Source of the DNA: Maribacter dokdonensis DSW-8
GTDB lineage: Bacteria; Bacteroidota; Bacteroidia; Flavobacteriales; Flavobacteriaceae
DNA: 64,000 nt
Reading direction: 5' to 3'
NCBI RefSeq assembly: GCF_001447995.1
Contig: NZ_LDPE01000001.1
Location: forward strand, 124,001 to 188,000
The notes beneath the pieces are model-generated. The model ran no database searches, had not been told where the DNA came from, and worked only from the letters and a program-made list of their open reading frames with translations. Of the stretch, positions 7,807-16,393 are shown piece by piece. How positions within the stretch are numbered: position 1 is the stretch's first letter; every line of letters begins with the position of its first letter. The position numbers and the translations under genes are program-made.

Positions 7807-9429
7807 ATGAAACAAACGAAAAATTTACTATTTAAAGCCCTTTTCCTTTCTTGCTTAGGATTAGCTGTAATGAGCTGTGATGGAGAAGACGGTGTAGATG
7901 GTACAAATGGTATTGACGGTGTAGACGGTGCTGATGGCGCAGACGGAGCCGATGGCGCCGATGGTGCTGACGGACAAGATTTGACTCTGGAAGAATCTAT
8001 TCCATTAACTAGTTCCGTAACTCCAAACGAACTTTTCGAATTAAAAGGTGCTTTTGCAGGGTCTGCCGACCTTAATATGATCATGTCTTCTGCAGATATC
8101 TTAGAATCTGATTCTACTTTTGTTTATGGTTCTTATATGGATGGTGCTGCACTATATCCTACCGAAGATGGTAACTATGCTTTAATCAATAATCTAGAAG
8201 CAGATTACTCCATTGCAAGAATTATGTTGAATTCTGAACTTCAGCCTTTACAAGGAGATTATATAGTAAATTCTACAGCTACTGCATTTACGGCAATGTG
8301 TTCTGGATCTTCAATTACTGTTGAAGAGCACGGATTTGGTCCTTTATACCTATCTGGTGGAGAATGGGGCGGTAACGCTAAAGGTGTATTTAAAGTAAAC
8401 CCTTTTAGAGCAAAAGAAGACAGGGTAGAAGTAGAAAGATTACCTGCACTGGGTGAGTGGTCAACTGAAAATGCTGTTGTTATTGGCAAAGATGCCTATT
8501 CTTCTCAAACGGTAATTTTTATGGGTGATGATCATAGTGATAATACATATCCGCAAGCTCATTTTGGAATGTACGTTGGTCAAAGAGGTGACCTTTATGG
8601 AGGAAAACTTTATGTACTTAGAGGTACAAACCCAGTAGAATCTGCTCCAGGAGAAGGTGGTCAATTATTTGAAATGGGTATGGCTCAAGACATTGAATAC
8701 GATGTAGAATGGGTAGAAGTTACTGAAAGAACTATAGATGAGTTGAACCAAGAAGCTATTGACTTGGGTGCTATAGGATTTCAAAGAATTGAAGATATCG
8801 ATTGGAGAAGAGGTTCTGCCGATGCTCAAAGAGAAGTATATTTTAATGCTACCGGTAGAATACGTGGTGATAATCCGGACCTTAACTTAAGAGGTACAGG
8901 TTTTGGTCGTGTATACAAACTAGTTTTAGATACTGAAGATCCAACGGCTCCTGCTAAATTAACTGTTGTAGTTGATGGTGACTTAGAAGGTGGAAAAGGT
9001 GATGGAATGCATTCTCCAGATAACATTTTGGTAACTGAGAACTATGCTTACATTCAAGAAGATCCAAACGGTTATGGTGATTTAAATGCAGATATCACAG
9101 GTTTTGCCAAAATTTGGCAATTAGACCTAAATACGGGCAACTTTGTTGAAGTTATGGAGTGTAACCAAACTTATGCTGCAAGTGTTGGTATTGGTAATAC
9201 CGATAGTATGTGGGAAATAACCGGCTTGATCGATGTTACCGATATCATAGGTGCATCTGAACCAACCTTTATTGGTGGGGCTCAAGTACATGGTTGGAAT
9301 TTTAGTACCACTCCTGATACAGCTGTAAGGGCAGACGGACTAAAATTTGTTGACCCAACAGCAATTAGTGAAGGCAGTGCTGCATTAGAAGGTTCAGTTT
9401 TATTCAAATTGACTGGCTTACCTAGATAA
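7807..9429 (+). CDS. PhoX/DUF839-like lipoprotein with collagen-like linker
   Basis: The start is the ATG at 7807 (a TTG two codons earlier is less likely). The 540-residue product has a lipoprotein signal (lipid Cys24 in LAVMSC), then a DGADGADG-type repeat at about 25-58. A large domain follows that resembles PhoX/DUF839 beta-propeller phosphatases: ENAVVIGKDAYSSQTVIFMGDD, a WRRGSADAQREVYF-type segment, GGKGDGMHSPDNILVT and YIQEDPNG. In known PhoX enzymes such PDN and ED segments bind Ca and Fe for phosphoester hydrolysis. Assignment is by motif memory and is moderate. A terminator separates it from the diheme peroxidase lipoprotein gene downstream. Confidence 0.7.
   Translation: MKQTKNLLFKALFLSCLGLAVMSCDGEDGVDGTNGIDGVDGADGADGADGADGADGQDLTLEESIPLTSSVTPNELFELKGAFAGSADLNMIMSSADILESDSTFVYGSYMDGAALYPTEDGNYALINNLEADYSIARIMLNSELQPLQGDYIVNSTATAFTAMCSGSSITVEEHGFGPLYLSGGEWGGNAKGVFKVNPFRAKEDRVEVERLPALGEWSTENAVVIGKDAYSSQTVIFMGDDHSDNTYPQAHFGMYVGQRGDLYGGKLYVLRGTNPVESAPGEGGQLFEMGMAQDIEYDVEWVEVTERTIDELNQEAIDLGAIGFQRIEDIDWRRGSADAQREVYFNATGRIRGDNPDLNLRGTGFGRVYKLVLDTEDPTAPAKLTVVVDGDLEGGKGDGMHSPDNILVTENYAYIQEDPNGYGDLNADITGFAKIWQLDLNTGNFVEVMECNQTYAASVGIGNTDSMWEITGLIDVTDIIGASEPTFIGGAQVHGWNFSTTPDTAVRADGLKFVDPTAISEGSAALEGSVLFKLTGLPR
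7879..7980 (+). repeat. Collagen-like (DGA)n coding repeat
   Basis: About 100 bases encode G-x-D / D-G-A triplets immediately after the lipid-anchored Cys of the PhoX-like protein. It probably serves as a flexible or rod-like spacer from the membrane and is a natural site for slippage. Confidence 0.8.
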
Positions 9430-9451
9430 GTGATGTAATTGTACCAAGTTT

Positions 9452-9479
9452 AAAGGTTCCCTTCACTGGGAACCTTTTT
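9452..9479 (+). terminator. Rho-independent terminator after the PhoX-like gene
   Basis: AAAGGTTCCC (9452-9461) pairs with GGGAACCTTT (9468-9477), 6-base loop, followed by T residues. It sits 28 bases ahead of the next ATG and may reduce, not abolish, readthrough. Confidence 0.88.
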
Positions 9480-9506
9480 CTATTCATATTAATTTCAAAG
9501 TGAAAC

Positions 9507-11345
9507 ATGAGAGCATTTTATTATAAATGGATTTTGATAGTATTTGTTTGTTTTTTTCTGTCCTGCAAGAATGAGGAAACAAAACCTTTGTTAGCTATAA
9601 ATGCTAATGATCAATCTATGTTCAACAATGCTATAAGGGAACATTATTTTTTGGCATTGGATAGTACTTCTTATTACATGCAGCAAATAGATACCGCACA
9701 ATCGCTCTCAAAGAACAAAGAACTGTTTTTAAAAAGTAGGGAATGGTATAAAAGGGTAGAGCCTATGCTTATCGCGTATGATTATGAGAATTACATCTCA
9801 ATGAATGCGCCTAATTTGCTTAAGGTAGAAATAGACGACCATACCGATATTAAAAAACAAAAACCAAAGAGTTTTCAAGTATTGGAAGAGCTCCTTTATA
9901 GTGAAGAAGGATATTCCAATGAAGATTTGAATACTGTATTGGAGTATTTAAAGATTAGAATTCCGTTTGTAAGAAAAAATCATATTCTCATCACCCAAAG
10001 AGATAGACATCATTTAAAAATGATAAGAGATGCCATTGTAAATGTGGCTACTAAAGGCATTACAGGTTTTGATTCTCCAATGTTGGCAAACTCTTTGAAC
10101 GAAGCTGTTTATAATTATGAAACGCTACAAACAGTTTTGGATATTTATAAAGAGGCTTTTAGGAATAATACCTTATATGTACAATGGAAAAAAGAAATTT
10201 CTTCCACCATTGATGATTTACAAAGTGCCAATTTTGACGAATTTGATCGATACTCGTTTATAAAATTGCATACCAATACGCAATTGCATCTAGTGGATAA
10301 GACTGCTAATGATTGGGGAATTGAATTAAGCCAATCAAGGGCTTTAGACCCTAAGGTGACCAATCTTTTTGACAAGAACTTTTTCAATATGAAGATGTTT
10401 TCCACACAAAGAGCACCAGATATAACTGAAGAAAGAATTGAGTTAGGAAGACAATTGTTCAATGATACGGATTTATCCGGCTCCGGTACTATAAGTTGTG
10501 CGACTTGCCATATTGCGGAAAAAGCATTTACCGACGGGCATAAAATTGCTAAAGGTATAAATGGACAAGATTTGCAACGTAATTCACCAACATTAACCTA
10601 TGCCGTTTACCAACGTTCTTTGTTTTATGATGGTAGGGCAGATGGTCTTGAGGATCAAATTGTTGGAGTCACCAATAATGAAAATGAGTTTCATATAGAT
10701 TTGGAAAAATTAGAAGAGAAAATTCAAGATAAATCAGTGTATAAAGTTCAATTTGATTCGCTTTACGATGGCAAAATTACCGATATGAACGTACGTAATG
10801 CCATTGCAACATATATAAGAAGTTTAGCTCCGTTCGATTCTAAATTCGATCGGAACATGAATAATCTAGAAGAAACCATGACTACCGAAGAGATTACCGG
10901 TTTTAATCTTTTTATGGGTAAAGCTGCGTGTGCCACTTGTCATTTTCCACCGGCATTTAACGGTACCGTACCACCTAAATATATGGAAAGCGAATTTGAA
11001 AATTTGGGCGTGCCCAAAAATGCAAGTTTTGAAAACCCTGTTTTAGATGATGATTGGGGGCAGTATTATCCTTATGAAGTAGAGGAGAAGAAGCATTTTT
11101 TTAAAACTTCAACAGTGCGTAATGCAGAATTAACCGGACCATATATGCACAACGGGGTGTATGAAACTTTAGAGGAAGTAGTGGAGTTTTATAATGTTGG
11201 TGGTGGTCAGGGCATGGGCTTAGATGTACCTTACCAAACATTACCACCTGACTCTTTACATCTAACGACTACAGAATCAAAGGCGATAATTGCTTTTATG
11301 AGAACACTTACCGATAAAAGATTTGAGAATGAAGCCATAAACTAG
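9507..11345 (+). CDS. Diheme cytochrome c peroxidase-type lipoprotein with long helical N-terminal extension
   Basis: A 612-residue exported protein with lipid Cys20 (CFFLSC). Residues about 30-280 are a helical extension without heme motifs. The C-terminal half is a diheme peroxidase/MauG-like domain: first heme site C331-ATCH, second heme site C475-ATCH, with family segments DLSGSGTISC, LFYDGRADGLEDQ and GPYMHNGVYETLEEVVEFYN. Enzymes of this family reduce peroxide or oxidise protein substrates at the periplasmic face. The extension resembles imelysin-type helical regions seen in other Bacteroidota members, but that is a loose impression. It overlaps the convergent TIGR02757-type gene by 4 bases. 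Confidence 0.88.
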   Translation: MRAFYYKWILIVFVCFFLSCKNEETKPLLAINANDQSMFNNAIREHYFLALDSTSYYMQQIDTAQSLSKNKELFLKSREWYKRVEPMLIAYDYENYISMNAPNLLKVEIDDHTDIKKQKPKSFQVLEELLYSEEGYSNEDLNTVLEYLKIRIPFVRKNHILITQRDRHHLKMIRDAIVNVATKGITGFDSPMLANSLNEAVYNYETLQTVLDIYKEAFRNNTLYVQWKKEISSTIDDLQSANFDEFDRYSFIKLHTNTQLHLVDKTANDWGIELSQSRALDPKVTNLFDKNFFNMKMFSTQRAPDITEERIELGRQLFNDTDLSGSGTISCATCHIAEKAFTDGHKIAKGINGQDLQRNSPTLTYAVYQRSLFYDGRADGLEDQIVGVTNNENEFHIDLEKLEEKIQDKSVYKVQFDSLYDGKITDMNVRNAIATYIRSLAPFDSKFDRNMNNLEETMTTEEITGFNLFMGKAACATCHFPPAFNGTVPPKYMESEFENLGVPKNASFENPVLDDDWGQYYPYEVEEKKHFFKTSTVRNAELTGPYMHNGVYETLEEVVEFYNVGGGQGMGLDVPYQTLPPDSLHLTTTESKAIIAFMRTLTDKRFENEAIN

Positions 11346-12106
11346 AATTTTTCAAAAACGCCTAAACCAAAAAGGGCAAAATCATATTTAACTGGATCCA
11401 AAGGGTCCAGTTTTCTTAAGCTTTTATCTAGCTCGGCTAACGCTTTTGCATCGTTTTGTTTTCTTTTTAATAATCCTAATTTTCTAGCTACATTACCTGA
11501 ATGTACATCTAATGGACAAGATAATTTTGAGGTAGGTATTCCTTTCCATATGCCAAAATCTACATTGGTAGTTGCATCTCTAACCATCCAACGTAAAAAC
11601 ATATTTATCCTTTTGGCGGCAGAACCTTTTAAAGGATCAGATACATGCTTTGTTGTGCGTTGCTCATATGGTAACACAAAAAATATTTTCTTGAATTTTG
11701 AAATGGTGGGCTGTAGAGAATTTTTGTCTTGAAGAGTTGTGAAAATACCTTCAAGACCTTGGTGTTGAAGGTAAATATTCTTTAAGCTTTTTATAAAATA
11801 TCTTAAATCATTTTCATTGAAAGTTCTATGAACAAATCCTAATAAATTATCTAAATCATCATCGGTATGGTTAAGCACAAAGTCATACGGACTTTGTCCC
11901 ATTTTTTCCATTAACTTATGAGAATTATTGATGATGCTCTTTCTGTTACCCCAAGCAATGGTTGCCGTTAGAAAAGCACTGATTTCAATATCTTCTTTTT
12001 GTGTGAAAAGATGCGGAATTTGTATAGGGTCGGTTTCTAAGAATTCAGGTTTATTGTATTCAAAAACCTTTTCGTCAAGAAATATTTTTAGCTCACTTTT
12101 TGTCAT
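11342..12106 (-). CDS. TIGR02757 (DUF2400) family protein
   Basis: A 254-residue cytoplasmic protein matching the TIGR02757 pattern: an N-terminal segment DPIQIPHLFTQKEDIEISAF, AWGNRKSIINNSHKL, FVHRTFNENDL, and a C-terminal LSCPLDVHSGNVARKLGLL followed by DPVKYDFALFGLG. The last part recalls a helix-hairpin-helix DNA-glycosylase-like end, but the family's biochemical role is unassigned. The start ATG overlaps the stop of the upstream CPBP gene (12103-12106), so the two are translationally coupled, and its 3' end overlaps the diheme peroxidase gene by 4 bases. Confidence 0.88.
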   Translation of the reverse strand: MTKSELKIFLDEKVFEYNKPEFLETDPIQIPHLFTQKEDIEISAFLTATIAWGNRKSIINNSHKLMEKMGQSPYDFVLNHTDDDLDNLLGFVHRTFNENDLRYFIKSLKNIYLQHQGLEGIFTTLQDKNSLQPTISKFKKIFFVLPYEQRTTKHVSDPLKGSAAKRINMFLRWMVRDATTNVDFGIWKGIPTSKLSCPLDVHSGNVARKLGLLKRKQNDAKALAELDKSLRKLDPLDPVKYDFALFGLGVFEKF

Positions 12107-12660
12107 TCAATAGAAATATCTAACAATTGCATAATTAGCACAGGAACCACTAAAACCATATTGTAAATGGCGTGTAGCGCCATAGACCATAACAGACCAA
12201 ATTTTACCCGTATGTAGCCTAAAAGAAAACCTACACTAATTTGTGGTGCAACCAACAATGGGGAAAAAAGTAAAACCTGAGTGCTCATTTCAAAATTACT
12301 GATATGCATAAAGCCGAACGCAATTGTAAACAAATAGAAAATTGGTTTAAAAAATTTTGAATCTTTAAAAAAGACAAGCGGACCTCTAAATAACAGTTCT
12401 TCAAAGAAAGGAGCTACAATTACTGCTAAAAAGAAAATAAGTGCCACTGAGTAGTTTCCGAATAAATCATCCATGGCATGTTTGCCCATCTCAAGCTTTA
12501 GGATACTTTCTAAAACTGTAGCTGCCATTAATAATAGAATACTTGCCGTTAATGCAATAATTAAAAGCTTGAAGAGAATTCTCAATTTTTCTGATAAAGA
12601 ACTTTCAGTATCTTGTGTATAGACAGGTTTTTTTATAAATGAAAGTAGTTCTTGAAGCAT
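12103..12660 (-). CDS. CPBP-family intramembrane metalloprotease
   Basis: A 185-residue polytopic membrane protein with the Abi/CPBP signature: E87-E88-xxx-R92 in FFEELLFRG, H119 in FGFMHI, and H163/N167 in ALHAIYNM. Family members (Rce1-like) cleave within membranes, but in bacteria the substrates are mostly unknown. It lies 11 bases after the ABC ATPase gene and overlaps the TIGR02757 gene by 4 bases, so all three probably form one transcript. A link between the protease and the ABC ATPase is only suggested by this order. Confidence 0.9.
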   Translation of the reverse strand: MLQELLSFIKKPVYTQDTESSLSEKLRILFKLLIIALTASILLLMAATVLESILKLEMGKHAMDDLFGNYSVALIFFLAVIVAPFFEELLFRGPLVFFKDSKFFKPIFYLFTIAFGFMHISNFEMSTQVLLFSPLLVAPQISVGFLLGYIRVKFGLLWSMALHAIYNMVLVVPVLIMQLLDISIE

Positions 12661-12671
12661 ACGGATCTTGG

Positions 12672-13352
12672 TTATGCTATTATTATTTCCTTGTCTACAA
12701 TTTTACCATCTACCATGGTTAATTTACGATCTGCCATTTCTGCCAATTCAGCATTGTGGGTCACAATTACAAAGGTCTGTCCAAACTTTTCACGAAGCTC
12801 AAAAAATAATTTATGCAGGTTGTCTGCACTTTCTGAATCTAAATTTCCACTAGGTTCATCAGCAAAAATTATTGAGGGGTTATTGATCAACGCACGGGCA
12901 ACCGCTACCCGCTGTTGTTCTCCGCCCGATAATTCTGAAGGTTTATGATCATATCTTTGACCCAGGCCCAAAAAGTTTAATAGTTCTTTTGCTCTATCTT
13001 CAGCTTCAGATTTTGGCGTTTTTTTTATAAATGCAGGTAGGCATACATTTTCAATGGCCGTAAATTCTGGTAATAATTGGTGAAATTGAAAAATGAATCC
13101 TATATGTTCATTTCTAAATTTTGCTAAATCTTTATCATTTAGTTCCGTAGTTTCAATACCATTGATCAGTAACGTACTGTCTTTTCTATTTGATTGAACG
13201 TCTAAAGTTCCCAAAATTTGTAATAAGGTAGTTTTACCGGCACCGGAAGCACCAACTATAGATACTATTTCTCCTTTTTTAATATGGAGGTCAACTCCTT
13301 TTAATACTTCTAATTCTCCGTAATATTTATGAATGTTAGAAGCTTTTATCAT
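12672..13352 (-). CDS. ABC transporter ATP-binding protein, LolD/MacB-type
   Basis: A 226-residue ATPase subunit with Walker A GASGAGKT (34-41), signature [15 protein letters not shown], Walker B SIIFADEP and the D-loop GNLDSES. The length, the short N-terminus and [16 protein letters not shown] Q-loop fit the LolD/FtsE/MacB class (lipoprotein release or efflux). No permease gene lies next to it, so the partner must be encoded elsewhere. First gene of a probable three-gene unit with the CPBP protease and the TIGR02757 protein. Confidence 0.92.
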   Translation of the reverse strand: MIKASNIHKYYGELEVLKGVDLHIKKGEIVSIVGASGAGKTTLLQILGTLDVQSNRKDSTLLINGIETTELNDKDLAKFRNEHIGFIFQFHQLLPEFTAIENVCLPAFIKKTPKSEAEDRAKELLNFLGLGQRYDHKPSELSGGEQQRVAVARALINNPSIIFADEPSGNLDSESADNLHKLFFELREKFGQTFVIVTHNAELAEMADRKLTMVDGKIVDKEIIIA

Positions 13353-13514
13353 GAGTTAAGTTTAGTTTAGAGTTGTGATAGTTTGAAATTCAAAATTAAT
13401 GAAAAAGGGGCACGTTAAAAACTGTAATTTTCATTTAGTGATCATTTGGTCCAATGTTCTGGAGCCATTATTTAGGACTATATAGCAATATGAACTATTT
13501 ATGATATTTTTACG

Positions 13515-13565
13515 TTTGTTGATGAAAGAAATATTAAATTTGTTCAACCTAAATTTAATTAGGTT
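13515..13565 (+). promoter_or_regulatory. folE promoter with a start-site dyad
   Basis: TTTG at 13515-13518, 16 bases, then TAAATTTG at 13535-13542. Directly after it lies an inverted repeat, AACCTAA (13546-13552) and TTAGGTT (13559-13565), covering the expected transcription start, 18 bases ahead of the ATG. This position is typical of a repressor operator. A second -7-like box (TACGTTTG, 13511-13518) is also present. Confidence 0.55.
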
Positions 13566-13583
13566 AAACATTAAATATAAAAT

Positions 13584-14183
13584 ATGTCCCCGTATAGAAA
13601 TTTAGAAGAATATAATCTTGAAATTACCGATGAAGTTAAAAGTAGGTACTCATCTATTATTGATGAAATTGGTGAAGATGTAGCAAGAGAGGGTTTAGTT
13701 AAAACACCTGAACGTGCTGCAAAAGCAATGCTATTTTTAACTCAAGGTTATAAGCAAGATGCCGTTGAAATTTTGAAAGGGGCAATGTTCAAAGAAGATT
13801 ATGATGACATGGTCATTATAAAAGATATTGAGCTGTATTCCCTATGTGAGCATCATATGTTGCCATTTTTTGGTAAGGCACATATTGCTTACATACCAAA
13901 TGGTCATATCGTAGGATTAAGTAAAATTCCAAGAGTGGTAGATGTTTTTGCAAGAAGGTTACAGGTACAGGAAAGGTTAACGCATGATATTTTAGAGTGT
14001 ATTAATAATACTTTAAAGCCTAAGGGGGTGGCCGTTGTTATAGAAGCTTCACATATGTGTATGATGATGAGAGGTGTACAAAAGCAAAATTCTGTAACTA
14101 CAACATCTGGTTTTAGAGGTCAATTTGAAAAAATTGAGACTAGAAATGAATTCTTGAAGTTAATTAGTGCTAAACTTTCCTAA
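13584..14183 (+). CDS. folE: GTP cyclohydrolase I (FolE, type IA)
   Basis: A 199-residue enzyme converting GTP to 7,8-dihydroneopterin triphosphate, the first step to tetrahydrofolate and pterins. Zinc ligands are visible: C88 and H91 in [10 protein letters not shown] and C159 in SHMCMMMRG. Other family blocks are [10 protein letters not shown] (40-49), [20 protein letters not shown] and GVAVVIEA. Length is near the family norm. Monocistronic by position. It has a dyad at its promoter, so expression may be controlled by an unidentified repressor. Confidence 0.97.
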   Translation: MSPYRNLEEYNLEITDEVKSRYSSIIDEIGEDVAREGLVKTPERAAKAMLFLTQGYKQDAVEILKGAMFKEDYDDMVIIKDIELYSLCEHHMLPFFGKAHIAYIPNGHIVGLSKIPRVVDVFARRLQVQERLTHDILECINNTLKPKGVAVVIEASHMCMMMRGVQKQNSVTTTSGFRGQFEKIETRNEFLKLISAKLS

Positions 14184-14268
14184 TTACTATCTCTTCACGT
14201 TGAGAATATTTTTTGTAAAATTTGGCATCTTTGTTGTATTCTAAAGTTAGAATAACTAATTTTTAAGT

Positions 14269-14568
14269 ATGTCAATTTTAAAAGATAAAAAATACAAGCA
14301 ACTTTTCATGGGGTTGCTATTTGATGGTATAGGTATGCTTTCTTTTGCTATACCTTTCGTCGGTGAATTTTCAGATGTGGTATGGGCTCCACTTTCTGCG
14401 TGGTTAATGACACGTATGTATAAAGGAAAAATAGGTCAAGCTGCAGGTGTTTTCACTTTTATAGAAGAAATTGTTCCTGGTTTTGATATCATACCTTCGT
14501 TTACGCTAATGTGGTTATATACATATGTGTTCAAGTCTTCTAAAAAAGGGCGTACGATTGAAGTGTAA
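14269..14568 (+). CDS. Small conserved-looking membrane protein, unknown
   Basis: The 99-residue product has two or three hydrophobic segments (about 11-30, 60-75, 77-90), preceded by a basic N-terminus (LKDKKYKQ) and followed by a basic tail (KSSKKGRTIEV). The sequence IEEIVPGFDIIPSFTL between helices is distinctive. I know no function for it. It lies between folE and the sulfite-oxidase-like gene, each separated by 50-85 bases. Confidence 0.75.
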   Translation: MSILKDKKYKQLFMGLLFDGIGMLSFAIPFVGEFSDVVWAPLSAWLMTRMYKGKIGQAAGVFTFIEEIVPGFDIIPSFTLMWLYTYVFKSSKKGRTIEV

Positions 14569-14622
14569 AACCCACCTTTATTTTTATAGAAACTCTTAAC
14601 TTTAACTCAAATACCATGAGTT

Positions 14623-15843
14623 TTGAAGAGAAGAAATTTTGTTGCAAAATCTAGTCTAAGTAGTCTTGCCGCTTTACTAGGAGTGGATATTATTTATAAG
14701 GAATTTATGCCTTTGGGCTACACACCTGTGGCGTTACAAGAATCAGACCCGTTTAAGCTATTCAATAAGGATAAAGGCATGGTCGTACTAAACGATAAGC
14801 CTTGGAATATTGAGGCTAAAGCTCATCTTTTAGATGATAGGGTAACTCCAAATAAATCTATTTTTGTTCGAAATAATGGATTGATTCCGGAAGACATAGA
14901 TGTTGATACTTGGACACTTACCATAGACGGAGAGTCTGTTAAGCAGGAGAAAACATATACGTTGTCTGAGCTAAAGTCAAAATTTAATCATCATACCTAT
15001 CAATTGACCTTAGAGTGTGGTGGTAATGGTAGAAGCGAATTTGATCCACCTGCAAAAGGAAATCAGTGGACTGTGGGTGCGGTGTATTGTGCAAGTTGGA
15101 CAGGTGTGAGATTACGTGATGTGTTAGAAGATGTCGGTATTAAAGATGATGCTGTCTACTTTGGTTATCATTCTGCAGATTCACACCTTAGTAGAGATCC
15201 TACTAAAGAACCAATATCTAGAGGAGCGCCTATGTCAAAAGCTTTACAAGATGAAACATTGTTGGCTTTTAAAATGAACGGTGAAGAGATTCCCTTAGTA
15301 CATGGTTATCCTTTACGGGTCATTGCGGGAGGATGGCCTGCCTCGGTTTCTGGAAAATGGTTACAACGTATTAGTATTAGAAATATAGTTCATGACGGTA
15401 CCAAAATGACCGGAACGGCATATAGAGTGCCTTGTAAACCCGTTGCTCCTGGTGAAAAAGTCGCGGATGAAGATATGTGTATCATTGAATCTATGCCGGT
15501 AAAATCTTTAATTACCTATCCAAAATCTGGAGCTGTTTTATCAAAGAATAAAAAATTAAGTATTAGAGGTCATGCATGGGCAGGTGAACTAGAAGTTGCC
15601 AAAATGGAATACTCTATAGATTTTGGCGCTACTTGGCATCATTGTACAATTGAAAAACCTGCAAACCGATTAGCGTGGCAGCATTTCTCAGCAGATATCT
15701 CATTTCCGCAAGAGGGCTATTATGAAGTTTGGGCAAAAGCTACCGATTCCAATGGGGTTAGTCAACCTATGTTATTGCCTGGGTGGAATCCAAAAGGGTA
15801 TTTAAACAATGCTTGTCACAGGATAGCCGTAAAAATCGCATAA
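14623..15843 (+). CDS. Sulfite oxidase/SorA-like molybdopterin enzyme, Tat-exported
   Basis: A 406-residue Mo-cofactor oxidoreductase. TTG at 14623 is the only usable start: an in-frame TGA lies at 14617-14619, and this start gives the twin-arginine signal (KRRNFVAKSSL...). The molybdenum-binding Cys132 is in LECGGNGRSEF. Further family blocks are GVRLRDVLEDVG, VHGYPLRVIAGGWPASVSGKWL and a C-terminal Mo-co dimerisation domain (about 290-405) with SIRGHAWAG and VAKMEYSIDFG. Family members oxidise sulfite to sulfate in the periplasm. The following gene begins immediately after its stop and encodes a heme protein, as in SorAB sulfite dehydrogenases. Confidence 0.9.
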   Translation: MKRRNFVAKSSLSSLAALLGVDIIYKEFMPLGYTPVALQESDPFKLFNKDKGMVVLNDKPWNIEAKAHLLDDRVTPNKSIFVRNNGLIPEDIDVDTWTLTIDGESVKQEKTYTLSELKSKFNHHTYQLTLECGGNGRSEFDPPAKGNQWTVGAVYCASWTGVRLRDVLEDVGIKDDAVYFGYHSADSHLSRDPTKEPISRGAPMSKALQDETLLAFKMNGEEIPLVHGYPLRVIAGGWPASVSGKWLQRISIRNIVHDGTKMTGTAYRVPCKPVAPGEKVADEDMCIIESMPVKSLITYPKSGAVLSKNKKLSIRGHAWAGELEVAKMEYSIDFGATWHHCTIEKPANRLAWQHFSADISFPQEGYYEVWAKATDSNGVSQPMLLPGWNPKGYLNNACHRIAVKIA

Positions 15844-16329
15844 ATGAAAAATCAGAATCATAATAAGCTAAAACGCGATTTTCAGGAATTATACAGAAAG
15901 ATAATATTAGCTTGCGCTGTTATTGGTATTGGTGCAATAATTTTAGTGTATTTAATAGTTGATCCAAGCTTTTCTGCATTTAAAACGGATGCACCACAAA
16001 CCGAGCTGGTAACTATTCCCGAAGAGGACGATTACGATAAGATAGAAAATGGAATTCAAGTACGTACCGGTTTTATAGATGCCCCGGGAATGATGGTTAC
16101 CGTTCAAAACTGTACCAACTGTCATTCCGCTAAGTTGGTAATGCAGAACCGAATGAACGAAGAACGCTGGAAATCAACTATAAAATGGATGCAGGAAACC
16201 CAAAATTTATGGGACTTGGGAGAAAATGAAGCTGTAATTATTAATTACTTGGTTACCAATTACCCACCTAAGAAATTAGGTAGGAGGGCTGTACTGACGG
16301 ATATTGAATGGTATCAATTTGAAGAATAA
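15844..16329 (+). CDS. Membrane-anchored monoheme cytochrome c (SorB-like)
   Basis: A 161-residue protein with an N-terminal membrane anchor (about 18-39) and one heme site, C90-TNCH (90-94). The segment after it (RMNEERWKSTIKWMQETQNLW) resembles SorB subunits. M100 or M103 could be the sixth heme ligand. Its ATG follows the TAA of the molybdoenzyme without a gap, so translation is coupled. Inferred role: accepting electrons from the SorA-like enzyme and passing them to the respiratory chain. Confidence 0.88.
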   Translation: MKNQNHNKLKRDFQELYRKIILACAVIGIGAIILVYLIVDPSFSAFKTDAPQTELVTIPEEDDYDKIENGIQVRTGFIDAPGMMVTVQNCTNCHSAKLVMQNRMNEERWKSTIKWMQETQNLWDLGENEAVIINYLVTNYPPKKLGRRAVLTDIEWYQFEE

Positions 16330-16330
16330 A

Positions 16331-16373
16331 AAAACAAAAGCCTTTGAATTAAACATCAAAGGCTTTTAGTTTT
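16331..16373. terminator. Bidirectional terminator between the cytochrome c and TonB receptor units
   Basis: AAAAGCCTTTGA (16336-16347) pairs with TCAAAGGCTTTT (16356-16367), flanked by an A run on the left and T residues on the right, so it serves both converging units. Confidence 0.88.
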
Positions 16374-16393
16374 ACATGTGGTTTATATTTTTA

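Noticed and set aside
7782-8084. Minus-strand frame rich in SAPSAPSAP
   Set aside because: It is the antisense of the DGA-repeat coding stretch of the PhoX-like gene; the repeat keeps stops away on both strands.
12652-12948. Plus-strand frames over the ABC ATPase gene
   Set aside because: Antisense shadows of a gene with intact Walker and signature motifs; no plausible starts or domains.
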